Positions 1 through 7,114 of a stretch of 7,849 nucleotides of DNA are shown here, piece by piece. The position numbers and the translations under genes were made by a program. Origin of the DNA: Rickettsiales bacterium (GTDB lineage: Bacteria > Pseudomonadota > Alphaproteobacteria > Rickettsiales > CANDYO01); the NCBI GenBank assembly GCA_947424995.1, contig CANDYO010000091.1, positions 1-7,849 on the forward strand, given 5' to 3'. The first letter of the stretch is position 1, and the number at the start of each line of letters is the position of its first letter. The notes below the pieces were generated by a model that was not told the DNA's origin, made no database searches, and worked only from the letters and a program-made list of their open reading frames with translations.

Positions 1-72
1 TAGATATACGTGTCTTATCTTTTAAACTTAAACATCATCAATAACATTCATAATCTAAAAAAGCGATACTAA

Positions 73-1587
73 CTAAGCTATTCTAGGAAAAATACCTTGT
101 GGGACTGGTAAAATAGCTCCAGGCTTTAAAGCATATTCTTGATTTAAGCACTTAAAAATAGCTTCATCTTCTGCAATACTTAATTGCTCAAGTAATTTCG
201 CCATAGAGTCTGGCATAAAGGCTTTTAATAAAACAGCAATATAGCGAATTGCTTCGATTAATATATAAAGCACCTCTTCCATTCGCTTAAGATCTGTTTT
301 GCGTAAATTCCATGGTGCCTGGCTATCTATAAATAAATTGGCCTCATTAGCAATATTAATTACCACTTCTAAAGCCTGGCTAAATTTTTGCACTTTCATG
401 AATTGCTGATATTCCATAACTTTAACAGCAAGACCCGCCAATAATCTTTCTTGATAAATTTGACTAATATCAACATTAGGCACTTTAGCATCTGCATTTT
501 TATTAATAAAAGCTAGAGTACGTTGAGCAAGATTACCAATATTATTAGCCAGCTCACTGTTAACTCTATTATGCATAGCAAGTTTAGAAAAATTACCATC
601 TTGACCAAATGGCACTTCACGCATTAAAAAATACCTAGTTTGATCAAGACCAAATTCTTCAACTAGATTTGCTGGATCAATAACATTACCGACAGATTTA
701 GAAATTTTTTGTCCTTCATTAGTCCACCAACCATGAGCAACAATTTTTTTAGGCAAACTCAAATCAGCTGCCATTAAAAAAGCTGGCCAATATACTGCAT
801 GAAATCTCAAGATATCTTTACCAACTATATGTAGATCAGCTGGCCAGAACTGTTTATATAAAGGAGTATCATCTGGATACCCTAGTGCTGAGATGTAGTT
901 AGCCAGCGCATCAAGCCATACATACATAACATGACCTGGATCATTAGGAATTGCTATTCCCCATTTAAAACTAGTGCGAGAAACTGATAGATCAAGCAAA
1001 CCTCCTTTTACAAAACTAATCACTTCATTTAGACGTGACTCTGGTTCAATAAAATTAGGATTAGCTTGATAAAACTCCAGTAAACGATCTTGAAATTTTG
1101 ATAAAGCAAAAAAATAGCTAGGCTCTTCTACCCATTCTACTGGTGCTCCTGTTGGAGCCTTTCCTTCAACGAGTTCTGATTCAGCATAAAAAGCTTCATC
1201 TCTCATAGCATACCAACCAGCATATTTACTCAAATAAATATAACCATTTTCAAGCAATTTATTCCATAGAGCTATTGCGCCTTTCTTATGCCTATCTTCA
1301 GTGGTTCTAATAAAATCATCGTTAGATAAATTTAGCAAACTTGATAAATTTCTAAAGCGCTGCGATACTTCATCGGTAAAAATTTGTGGCTCAATGTTCT
1401 TTAAATGCGCTGATTTTTCTACCTTCTGCCCATGCTCATCCGTCCCAGTTAAAAAATGAACTTGATAACCAGACATCCGCATAAATCTAGCCATAACATC
1501 ACAAGCAAGACTAGTATAAGCATGTCCGATATGTGGCACATCATTAACGTAATAAATTGGCGAGGTAATATAATAATTTTTAGACAT
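73..1587 (-). CDS. metG: Methionyl-tRNA synthetase (MetRS), zinc-free short form
   Basis: This class I aminoacyl-tRNA synthetase charges tRNA-Met with methionine in the cytoplasm, for initiation and elongation. Counting from the chosen start (504 aa), the HIGH signature is at residues 19-22 (PHIGHAY) and the KISKS loop at 294-298, with the Rossmann fold between them. The connective-peptide region around residues 120-140 (GWYAMRDEAFY) lacks the cysteine pairs of the zinc knuckle, so this is the zinc-less form common in alphaproteobacteria. It has no C-terminal dimerisation domain like that of the longer E. coli enzyme; the length suits the short family. I chose the ATG at 1587 because a GAGAG ribosome site lies 5 bp upstream and the family begins directly with the YYITSPIYYVN strand. 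A TTG four codons upstream is possible but less likely. It is the last gene of the block, 64 bp after hslO. Confidence 0.97.
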   Translation of the reverse strand: MSKNYYITSPIYYVNDVPHIGHAYTSLACDVMARFMRMSGYQVHFLTGTDEHGQKVEKSAHLKNIEPQIFTDEVSQRFRNLSSLLNLSNDDFIRTTEDRHKKGAIALWNKLLENGYIYLSKYAGWYAMRDEAFYAESELVEGKAPTGAPVEWVEEPSYFFALSKFQDRLLEFYQANPNFIEPESRLNEVISFVKGGLLDLSVSRTSFKWGIAIPNDPGHVMYVWLDALANYISALGYPDDTPLYKQFWPADLHIVGKDILRFHAVYWPAFLMAADLSLPKKIVAHGWWTNEGQKISKSVGNVIDPANLVEEFGLDQTRYFLMREVPFGQDGNFSKLAMHNRVNSELANNIGNLAQRTLAFINKNADAKVPNVDISQIYQERLLAGLAVKVMEYQQFMKVQKFSQALEVVINIANEANLFIDSQAPWNLRKTDLKRMEEVLYILIEAIRYIAVLLKAFMPDSMAKLLEQLSIAEDEAIFKCLNQEYALKPGAILPVPQGIFPRIA

Positions 1588-1592
1588 TGATA

Positions 1593-1597
1593 CTCTC
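1593..1597 (-). promoter_or_regulatory. Ribosome binding site of metG
   Basis: The minus strand reads GAGAG followed by a 5-bp spacer and the ATG at 1587. This supports that start over the in-frame TTG at 1599, which the GAGAG itself would nearly overlap. Confidence 0.6.
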
Positions 1598-1651
1598 AAA
1601 GATTTAATAGGTAGAATTCAATTAAAAAGTAATCATTTTTGTATAGATTTG

Positions 1652-2524
1652 CTAAACAAACATTTCTTTTACTTCTTTTGCGGAAAAATTCTGAGACTGA
1701 TTACAAAATTGACAATTCACCGATATTTTTTTATCTATTATAAGTGACTCAGCTTCCTTTTTTCCTATAGATTTAAGTACTTGCATAGCTTTTTCTCTTG
1801 AGCAACGGCACTTATTAACTATAGGTATGTAATCATAAATAGTAACTCCAACTTCATGATATAAAGAATAAAGCAATTTTTCTGCAGATATAGATGGATC
1901 TATAAGTTCGTGATCACAAATGGTGGCGAAATATGCTTGAGCCTCTGTCCATTTTTCTTCATCCGAGGCGCTTGGTAGTTTTTGAGTTATAATCCCCCCT
2001 CCACACCAGCTTTCTTTTTTATCATGAGCTAAACTTCTTCCTACTGCAAGTTTAACCGAAGTAGTTATTTGCTCTGACTGGTAGAAATATTTCTCTATAG
2101 CTTGGCTAATAGTGATATTTTCTACTTCTATCACTCCTTGATAGCGTTGATTATTGTACAATTTTCTATCAACAGTAATCGTTAAAAATCCCTTAGTAAT
2201 AGCATTTTGATATTTTTCATTATCATAATTTGCTTGGCTATTTATTTGAGCATAACCTTTAATTTGATTAGGAGATTGGTAGTCTGCAACGATATACTTA
2301 ATATTACCTTCGGTCTGTAGTTGCACAGTTAAAGTAATCTCATCTTTAAACTGCGAACCAATAATCGCAGTTATCAATAACAATTCTCCTAAAAGTTTTG
2401 CTACTAATTCTGGATATTCATGTTGGCTTAAGATGCGATCTAGCTCTTCGTCCAGTTTAATAATTCTACCTTTTACTGTAGCATCACAAATAGTGAAAGG
2501 AATAATAATATTACTTAGGATCAT
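1652..2524 (-). CDS. hslO: Redox-regulated molecular chaperone Hsp33
   Basis: Hsp33 is a cytoplasmic holdase that binds unfolding proteins when oxidative stress drives disulfide formation and zinc release. The protein has 290 aa, the usual family length. The C-terminal redox switch is intact: C239-x-C241 and C271-x-x-C274, the CxC...CxxC zinc site. The N-terminal substrate-binding domain starts with the typical INxPFxI-like strand, and CGGGIITQKLP near residues 173-183 matches the conserved GG-x-x-QxLP segment. Its ATG comes 2 bp after the murA stop, and the region upstream, inside the murA 3' end, has no clear Shine-Dalgarno site, so translation is probably coupled to murA. The pairing with murA and metG looks like general housekeeping rather than a dedicated pathway. 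Confidence 0.95.
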   Translation of the reverse strand: MILSNIIIPFTICDATVKGRIIKLDEELDRILSQHEYPELVAKLLGELLLITAIIGSQFKDEITLTVQLQTEGNIKYIVADYQSPNQIKGYAQINSQANYDNEKYQNAITKGFLTITVDRKLYNNQRYQGVIEVENITISQAIEKYFYQSEQITTSVKLAVGRSLAHDKKESWCGGGIITQKLPSASDEEKWTEAQAYFATICDHELIDPSISAEKLLYSLYHEVGVTIYDYIPIVNKCRCSREKAMQVLKSIGKKEAESLIIDKKISVNCQFCNQSQNFSAKEVKEMFV

Positions 2525-2526
2525 TT

Positions 2527-3816
2527 TTAGCCGTTATTAATTCTATAAATTTCTGCTCCACAAGCAAAAAGCTTTTGCTCCACAGCTTCATAACCACGGT
2601 CTAAATGATATACTCGATGTACGTGAGTTTCTCCTTTAGCAACTAAACCTGCTAAAATTAATGAAACCGAAGCACGAAGATCGCTAGCCATTACATTAGC
2701 TCCACTAAGAGCTTTTACCCCTCTAACCGTCGCACAATTTCCATTAATGATGATATCAGCCCCCATCCTACTTAATTCAGGGACATGCATAAAACGATTT
2801 TCCCATATATTTTCAGCGATCACTGAAACTTTATCAGCAATAGACATCATCATCATAAACTGAGCCTGCATATCAGTAGAGAAACCTGGATAAGCTTGAG
2901 TACTCAAATCAACTGAAGTTATTTTAGTATTTTTACGATAGACTTTAATCCCAGTTTCAGTCTTAACTACAGCAATTCCAGCTTGTTCAAATTTACCTAC
3001 CATATTTTCTAATAAAGCATAATCCATATCCAATAATTCAATCTCACCATCAGTTACTGCGGCAGCCACCAAATAAGTTCCAGCTTCAATACGATCTTGA
3101 ATAACTCGATGATGTCCACCATGGAGTTTTTTTACTCCAGTTATTTTAAGAGTTGGCGTACCTATACCCTCAATTTTTGCGCCCATAGTTACTAAGCAAT
3201 TGGCCAGATCTATAATCTCAGGTTCAACAGCAGCATTGGTAATAACAGTTTGGCCTTCAGCAAGCGTTGCAGCCATAAGAGTGTTTTCGGTAGCTCCAAC
3301 TGAAATAATATCAAAGTGAATATGCTTCCCTTTTAAGCCATTAGGTGCTTCAGCACAAACATACCCTTCTTCTAGGCTTATTGTAGCTCCTAATTGCTCC
3401 ATTGCATAAAGATGTAAATTTATTGGCCTAACCCCAATAGCGCAACCTCCAGGCAGCGAAACTCTAGCTTGTCCATGTTTTGCAAGTAATGGTCCTAAAG
3501 TTAAAATTGATGCCCGCATTTTTTTGACAATTTCATAGGGAGAAGTAAATTCCTTTACATTACTAGCATTAAGTAAAATTGTTCTACCAACTTTATCTTC
3601 ACTTATGCTAGATCCATCAATACTAAAATCCACTCCATGATGCATTAGCAATTGAGTCATGGTTACTAAGTCTGATAAATTCGGAATATTTGATAATATC
3701 AAAGTATCATCGGTAAGCAATGATGCCGCCATAATTGGCAGGGCTGCGTTTTTTGAACCACTAATACGAATTTTACCGTTTAAAGGCTTGCCGCCTTTAA
3801 TTTTAATCACATCCAT
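2527..3816 (-). CDS. murA: UDP-N-acetylglucosamine 1-carboxyvinyltransferase
   Basis: MurA transfers enolpyruvate from PEP to UDP-GlcNAc, the first committed step of peptidoglycan precursor synthesis, in the cytoplasm. At 429 aa it has full family length. Visible active-site features are K22-N23 in SGSKNAALP, R101 in KKMRASIL, the catalytic cysteine C125 in PGGCAIGVRP, and the catalytic aspartate D315 in STDMQAQF. The cysteine form is the one classically inhibited by fosfomycin, in contrast to the Asp variants of some bacteria. The start is well defined because an in-frame TAA sits directly before the ATG. The gene begins 17 bp after pgsA and ends 2 bp before hslO. Its presence suggests the organism still makes at least some peptidoglycan. 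Confidence 0.97.
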   Translation of the reverse strand: MDVIKIKGGKPLNGKIRISGSKNAALPIMAASLLTDDTLILSNIPNLSDLVTMTQLLMHHGVDFSIDGSSISEDKVGRTILLNASNVKEFTSPYEIVKKMRASILTLGPLLAKHGQARVSLPGGCAIGVRPINLHLYAMEQLGATISLEEGYVCAEAPNGLKGKHIHFDIISVGATENTLMAATLAEGQTVITNAAVEPEIIDLANCLVTMGAKIEGIGTPTLKITGVKKLHGGHHRVIQDRIEAGTYLVAAAVTDGEIELLDMDYALLENMVGKFEQAGIAVVKTETGIKVYRKNTKITSVDLSTQAYPGFSTDMQAQFMMMMSIADKVSVIAENIWENRFMHVPELSRMGADIIINGNCATVRGVKALSGANVMASDLRASVSLILAGLVAKGETHVHRVYHLDRGYEAVEQKLFACGAEIYRINNG

Positions 3817-3834
3817 TTATTCTTTTCCCATCAT
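3817..3834 (-). promoter_or_regulatory. Five-codon leader ORF joining pgsA stop to murA start
   Basis: In the 17-bp gap the minus strand reads TAATG, overlapping the pgsA stop, then encodes Met-Met-Gly-Lys-Glu and stops with a TAA that abuts the murA ATG. The same bases contain GGGAAAAG, which may simply be the murA ribosome site. Whether the five codons are translated is inference; the arrangement would suit stop-and-restart coupling between the two genes. Confidence 0.25.
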
Positions 3835-4376
3835 TAATCTACGTGCTTTAAACCAGCTTTTAAGTAAGCATATCCGGTAAATAAAGTTAATCCAGCTGCT
3901 ATCCATAAAGCTGCACTACCTAAATCATCTAGGTATATAACTCTTGAACCGTTACCAGCCAATAGCAGCATAAAAATAGCACTCATCTGAAAGCCTGTTT
4001 TTACTTTAGCAAGATTACTTACTGGCATACTAACTCTAATCTCTGCTAAAAATTCTCTTAAACCTGAAACTAAAATTTCACGACAAATAATAGCAATCGA
4101 TGGCAATAGATCAGCCTTTTTATAATATACCAATACTAAAATTACCGAACCTACCAATAATTTATCAGCGATAGGATCTAGAATCCTTCCAAGCTTAGAT
4201 TGAATTGAATATATCCGAGCTAGATATCCATCTAGAAAATCTGTAATACATGCAAAAGCAAATAAAGAAGCGCTAATTATCTCACCATATCTACCACCAA
4301 ACGAGTAAAAAAATAGGATTAGCGGGATCAAAGCAATCCTTGAGATAGTTAGAATATTTGGAATTTGTTTAAACAT
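3834..4376 (-). CDS. pgsA: CDP-diacylglycerol--glycerol-3-phosphate 3-phosphatidyltransferase
   Basis: This inner-membrane enzyme condenses CDP-diacylglycerol with glycerol-3-phosphate to give phosphatidylglycerophosphate, the precursor of phosphatidylglycerol and cardiolipin. The 180-aa product has the complete CDP-alcohol phosphotransferase signature: D46-x2-D49-G50-x2-A53-R54-x8-G63-x3-D67-x3-D71 (DFLDGYLAR...GRILDPIAD). The N-terminal segment IPNILTISRI is typical of the PgsA subgroup, which favours this assignment over other CDP-alcohol transferases. Several hydrophobic stretches fit a multi-pass membrane protein (about residues 14-25, 32-48, 75-86, 131-140, 155-170). The ATG at 4376 gives family length; a TTG at 4442 would add 22 low-complexity residues. 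No strong Shine-Dalgarno site is visible before this ATG. It is probably the first gene of the pgsA-murA-hslO run. Confidence 0.92.
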   Translation of the reverse strand: MFKQIPNILTISRIALIPLILFFYSFGGRYGEIISASLFAFACITDFLDGYLARIYSIQSKLGRILDPIADKLLVGSVILVLVYYKKADLLPSIAIICREILVSGLREFLAEIRVSMPVSNLAKVKTGFQMSAIFMLLLAGNGSRVIYLDDLGSAALWIAAGLTLFTGYAYLKAGLKHVD

Positions 4377-4477
4377 ATTTTTAAGCAATATATTGATATA
4401 ATTTATAGTTATCACTCTACTGACATATTTGTTAATATTCAAGAATATTATTTATTAACTTATGTATCCGCATCTTA

Positions 4478-4582
4478 GCTACATCCCTGGCAAGCCGCTT
4501 TAGCGGCACGACCAGGGATCTTAGGAGTTTACTTTCTTATAAGATCCTAAGGTCTCGGACTCCGTCCTCGCCCAAGATGACG
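4478..4582. repeat. Palindromic element A (Rickettsia-palindromic-element-like)
   Basis: This GC-richer block of about 105 bp stands out from its AT-rich surroundings. It contains ATCCCTGG (4483-4490) paired with CCAGGGAT (4512-4519), an inner GCCGCTTTAGCGGC hairpin (4494-4507), and GGATCTTA (4516-4523) paired with TAAGATCC (4540-4547). It ends in GATGACG, like the right end of element B. It aligns with element B through most of its length apart from a stretch before the right end, where B has an additional palindrome. Element A overlaps the 3' end of rnhB and supplies its stop codon. Similarity to the RPE families known from Rickettsia is in style and ends; family membership was not tested. 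Confidence 0.75.
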
Positions 4583-5152
4583 TGGAACGGCCTCTTTAAC
4601 CAAATACTTAACCGGAGCGAAGGTTAAACGATGATGCTCATTAATGCCGAATTCAGCGATTGCACTCAAATGCGCTTTAGTACCATAGCCGGCATTTTTG
4701 GCCCACAGATACTGAGGAAATTGCGCATCTAATTTATTCATAATCCGATCACGAGTAACTTTAGCTACAATAGAAGCAGCTGAAATTTGCATAACTAGAG
4801 CATCTCCACCAATCACAGTTTGGACATTAGAGCAATTAATTTTTGGCGCTTTATTACCATCAATTAAAACTAAATCAGCTGATTTATTAAGATTGTCATA
4901 GGCTCGTTGCATCGCTAGCATAGTTGCTTGTAAAATATTTATTTCATCTATCTCTTCTACCGAAGCAATACCCACTCCAACATTTGCAACTTCAATTATT
5001 TGCTGATAAAGAACTTCTCTAATTTTTGCTGAAATTTTCTTAGAATCAGTAACCCCTTCTATTACAAAAGGCATAATCACCGCTGCAGCCACTACTGGCC
5101 CTGCCAACGGCCCGCGACCTGCTTCATCTATTCCGACTATGATTTTCACCAT
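4547..5152 (-). CDS. rnhB: Ribonuclease HII with repeat-encoded C-terminal tail
   Basis: RNase HII cleaves the RNA strand of RNA-DNA hybrids and starts removal of single ribonucleotides misincorporated in DNA. The product is 201 aa. Catalytic acidic residues are D8-E9 (in GIDEAGRGPLAGPV), D98 (LIDGN) and D117 (GGDALVMQISAASIVAKVTRDR), and the late GYGTKAH and EHHRLTFAP segments complete the family pattern. The family fold normally ends shortly after FxPV (residues 178-181). Here about 20 further residues follow, and the last 11 (RHLGRGRSPRP, Arg/Gly/Pro-rich) plus the TAG stop are encoded within palindromic element A, unlike the AT-biased codons before it. The catalytic core appears intact, so the enzyme is probably functional. 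The ATG at 5152 is followed directly by the first conserved strand; the ribosome site is weak. Confidence 0.95.
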   Translation of the reverse strand: MVKIIVGIDEAGRGPLAGPVVAAAVIMPFVIEGVTDSKKISAKIREVLYQQIIEVANVGVGIASVEEIDEINILQATMLAMQRAYDNLNKSADLVLIDGNKAPKINCSNVQTVIGGDALVMQISAASIVAKVTRDRIMNKLDAQFPQYLWAKNAGYGTKAHLSAIAEFGINEHHRLTFAPVKYLVKEAVPRHLGRGRSPRP

Positions 5153-5175
5153 ATGTTTTGCTCTAATTGGAATTA

Positions 5176-5191
5176 ATACGCGTCATCCCTG
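5176..5191. repeat. Solo end of the palindromic element family
   Basis: The 16 bp ATACGCGTCATCCCTG are identical to 7111-7126, the left end of element B plus 4 bp of flank. The internal hairpins of elements A and B do not follow here. It may be a decayed or partial copy between the hexapeptide gene and rnhB. Confidence 0.55.
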
Positions 5192-5215
5192 TAAGCGTTA
5201 TTTTTTAGTTACGGA

Positions 5216-5242
5216 CGTCATCGCGAGAGGTTCGCAATGACG
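5216..5242. repeat. Short RPE-like hairpin
   Basis: CGTCATCGCGA (5216-5226) and TCGCAATGACG (5232-5242) form an 11-bp inverted repeat with a 5-base loop. In minus-strand RNA, the transcribed sense here, the single non-Watson-Crick pair becomes a U-G wobble. The CGTCATTGCGA arm recalls the ends of palindromic repeats common in Rickettsia genomes. No T-run follows on either strand, so it is not a classical terminator. It lies 7 bp after the stop of the hexapeptide gene. Confidence 0.6.
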
Positions 5243-5249
5243 ATAACCA

Positions 5250-5780
5250 TTATCCTTTCAATAATTCATTATACTCTTCTGCATGGATACGGTAATTATT
5301 CGCTGAAATCATAATAAAATCGGCTTCCGCCTGAGTTAGATGACGGAAAAATTTAGCTGGATTACCAGCCCAAATTTCACCCTTACGAATAATTTTATTT
5401 GGAGTAACTAAACTCCCGGCTGCAACCATTCCACCTGTTTCAATTACAACATTATCCATTAATATAGCTCCCATACCTATAAAACTTGCATCCTGCAAAT
5501 GGCAAGCATGGATTAAGGCTTTATGACCGATAGTAACGTTACTACCAATAATGGTTTTGCCACCACCACGAGTGCAATGAACTATAGTTCCATCTTGAAT
5601 ATTGGTATTATCTCCAATAGTAATCGGCTCCACATCGCCGCGGAGCACGCAGTTAAACCAAATACCGCTGCCTTTACCTATAGTTACAGCGCCTATAATG
5701 CTTGCCGTTGGCGCTATGAATGCATCCTTATCAATCTTCGGCCAGATTCCTTTATATGGCAAAATACAAGCTTTAGTCAT
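5250..5780 (-). CDS. Gamma-carbonic-anhydrase-like hexapeptide repeat protein (YrdA/PaaY family)
   Basis: The 176-aa protein is a left-handed beta-helix built from hexapeptide repeats (for example IGAVTIGKGSGIWFNCVLRGDV and ITIGDNTNIQDGTIVH, residues 29 to 68), expected to form a trimer. The metal-site histidines are H68 (TIVH), H86 (TIGH) and H91 (LIHAC), and R47, D49 and Q62 match residues conserved in gamma carbonic anhydrases. Members of this family either hydrate CO2 or have unproven activity, so only the fold and metal site are firm. An acyltransferase role is less likely because the histidine triad is intact. The ATG at 5780 is preceded by AAGAAGG at a 6-bp spacing, which decides the start. 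The first 8 bp overlap the end of the permease gene, so the two are probably co-translated. Confidence 0.92.
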   Translation of the reverse strand: MTKACILPYKGIWPKIDKDAFIAPTASIIGAVTIGKGSGIWFNCVLRGDVEPITIGDNTNIQDGTIVHCTRGGGKTIIGSNVTIGHKALIHACHLQDASFIGMGAILMDNVVIETGGMVAAGSLVTPNKIIRKGEIWAGNPAKFFRHLTQAEADFIMISANNYRIHAEEYNELLKG

Positions 5781-7026
5781 TATTAGCCTTCTTAAGCTTA
5801 CAACCAACAGCAGCAATCATTAACGCCCCTATTACTGAACATATTGGAATAATTGCTAGAGCATTACTATATGACTCTGCAGTATATAATCGTAATCCAT
5901 CACTACCTATCTCACCACTCCAAAACATATCCATTGCTCGTCCTATTATGGTATGAAAGAATGAACCACCAAGCATATTAATGCAGTTTAAGAATGCGAT
6001 AGTTACTCCAAGCAGTTGGACTTTTACTAATTCAGCTCCAGCAGCAAAAACAATCACCTGATAACAACACATTACTCCAATTAAGAAAAACAAAGTGGCG
6101 AAATAATACCAATTATATTGTTTACTAGAAAGGATTAAGAAAAATGCAATTGCCATCCCAAAGCCACATATAGTTATTACTCCGTAATTACCTATATACT
6201 TACTTAAAAGGGCAAGTAATGGCCCACTAACTATCATTCCTATAAATACAAATGAAATCAATTCCGCTGCGTCAGGTTTTGCAAGTCCATAAGCTGTCAT
6301 CAGATATTGCACTCCCCACACATCTCCAAGACCTTCTAGAGAACCAACCATCAAAAGATTGGCTATTGCTATGCACCATATAATAGGTGAAGATAATAAT
6401 TTTTTAAAATGAACCAATTTAAACTGTTCTTCTTTCTCGGTTTTAAGCTCTGAAGATGTATTTGAGCGCAGAAATAAATATGTACTACAACCGATTACAA
6501 TAGAAACTAAAGCTAAAGCTATAGCCACTTTTTGCCAACTATAATGCTCGATTAATAAACTAATAGGTTTTCCGCCATAGATAGCTCCCATTAATCCTAT
6601 AGTAAATGAGAAACCAATCATTTTAGCGTATTGCTCCTTAGGGAACCAATCTGATACTACTTTTGATACACCAAGAAAACCAACCGCTGATCCAACACCC
6701 ACTAAAAAACGACTCAAGCAAGCTAAATACCAATTGTCAGTATAACTAAATGTAAGCATTGCAATACCACAAATAATTGTAAAAACAAATATTACGTAAC
6801 GAGTACTAAATCTATCCAACATTATTGCCACTGGAATCTGCATTCCTGCGTAGCCATAATAATATAGAGCAGCTAAAAGACCGAAGCTACTAGCATCGAT
6901 AGAGAATTGCTCCATAATTTGAGTCATCATCAGTCCCGGCCAAAGCCTAAGGATAAACTGATATGTAAAAAATAATAATGGGAAAGCCCACATTAAGAAT
7001 GGTAAATATTTGCGATTTCTAGACAT
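5773..7026 (-). CDS. Major facilitator superfamily transporter, substrate unknown
   Basis: This 417-aa inner-membrane permease has about twelve hydrophobic segments in two groups of six, separated by a charged cytoplasmic loop at about residues 187-210 (SELKTEKEEQFK...HFKK). The loop between TM2 and TM3 carries a motif-A variant, PVAIMLDRFSTR (residues 65-76), and TM4 has the conserved arginine in SRFLVGVGSA (R106). The N-terminal FPLLFFTYQFILRLWPGLMM stretch is like permeases seen in intracellular gammaproteobacteria and Rickettsiales, but the substrate cannot be read from sequence. In obligate intracellular bacteria such carriers often import host metabolites; that is inference here. The ATG at 7026 fits the short cytoplasmic N-terminus. 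The 88 bp upstream (7027-7114) are AT-rich, with no clear ribosome site or promoter. Its stop overlaps the following gene by 8 bp. Confidence 0.93.
   Translation of the reverse strand: MSRNRKYLPFLMWAFPLLFFTYQFILRLWPGLMMTQIMEQFSIDASSFGLLAALYYYGYAGMQIPVAIMLDRFSTRYVIFVFTIICGIAMLTFSYTDNWYLACLSRFLVGVGSAVGFLGVSKVVSDWFPKEQYAKMIGFSFTIGLMGAIYGGKPISLLIEHYSWQKVAIALALVSIVIGCSTYLFLRSNTSSELKTEKEEQFKLVHFKKLLSSPIIWCIAIANLLMVGSLEGLGDVWGVQYLMTAYGLAKPDAAELISFVFIGMIVSGPLLALLSKYIGNYGVITICGFGMAIAFFLILSSKQYNWYYFATLFFLIGVMCCYQVIVFAAGAELVKVQLLGVTIAFLNCINMLGGSFFHTIIGRAMDMFWSGEIGSDGLRLYTAESYSNALAIIPICSVIGALMIAAVGCKLKKANND
5787..5793 (-). promoter_or_regulatory. Ribosome binding site of the hexapeptide protein gene
   Basis: AAGAAGG on the minus strand lies 6 bp before the ATG at 5780, inside the last codons of the permease gene. 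It is the strongest ribosome site in the window and excludes longer in-frame starts further upstream. Confidence 0.75.
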
Positions 7027-7114
7027 AATAATAACTTTAATTTAGTTGTTTAAAAAGAATAGCTGAATGAGATATTGTTTATATTTTTGGCTATGGACAT
7101 CATTAAAAAGATAC

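Noticed and set aside
1..44. Possible C-terminus of a convergent plus-strand gene ending in TAA at 42-44
   Set aside because: Only about 13 codons are available and other frames are equally possible; nothing supports coding.
55..80. T-run after metG as an intrinsic terminator
   Set aside because: The minus strand has six T's, but the preceding bases form only a weak, imperfect stem.
1588..1599. TTG start four codons upstream of the metG ATG
   Set aside because: GAGAG at 1593-1597 is correctly placed for the ATG and lies inside the extension.
3659..3880. Plus-strand open frame across the murA/pgsA junction
   Set aside because: It is the complement of two well-supported genes and shows no protein-like pattern.
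4377..4442. 22-residue N-terminal extension of pgsA from a TTG
   Set aside because: The extension is AT-driven low-complexity sequence, and the ATG at 4376 gives the usual family N-terminus and length.
4377..4477. Sigma-70 promoter before pgsA
   Set aside because: TATAAA-like sequences are present in the AT-rich stretch, but none has an acceptable -35 at 16-18 bp.
5781..5816. 12-residue extension of the hexapeptide protein
   Set aside because: It would run through the strong AAGAAGG site that serves the ATG at 5780, and homologues start near this ATG.
5523..5823. Two plus-strand open frames opposite the hexapeptide gene
   Set aside because: Both are antisense shadows of a gene with intact metal-site residues on the other strand.
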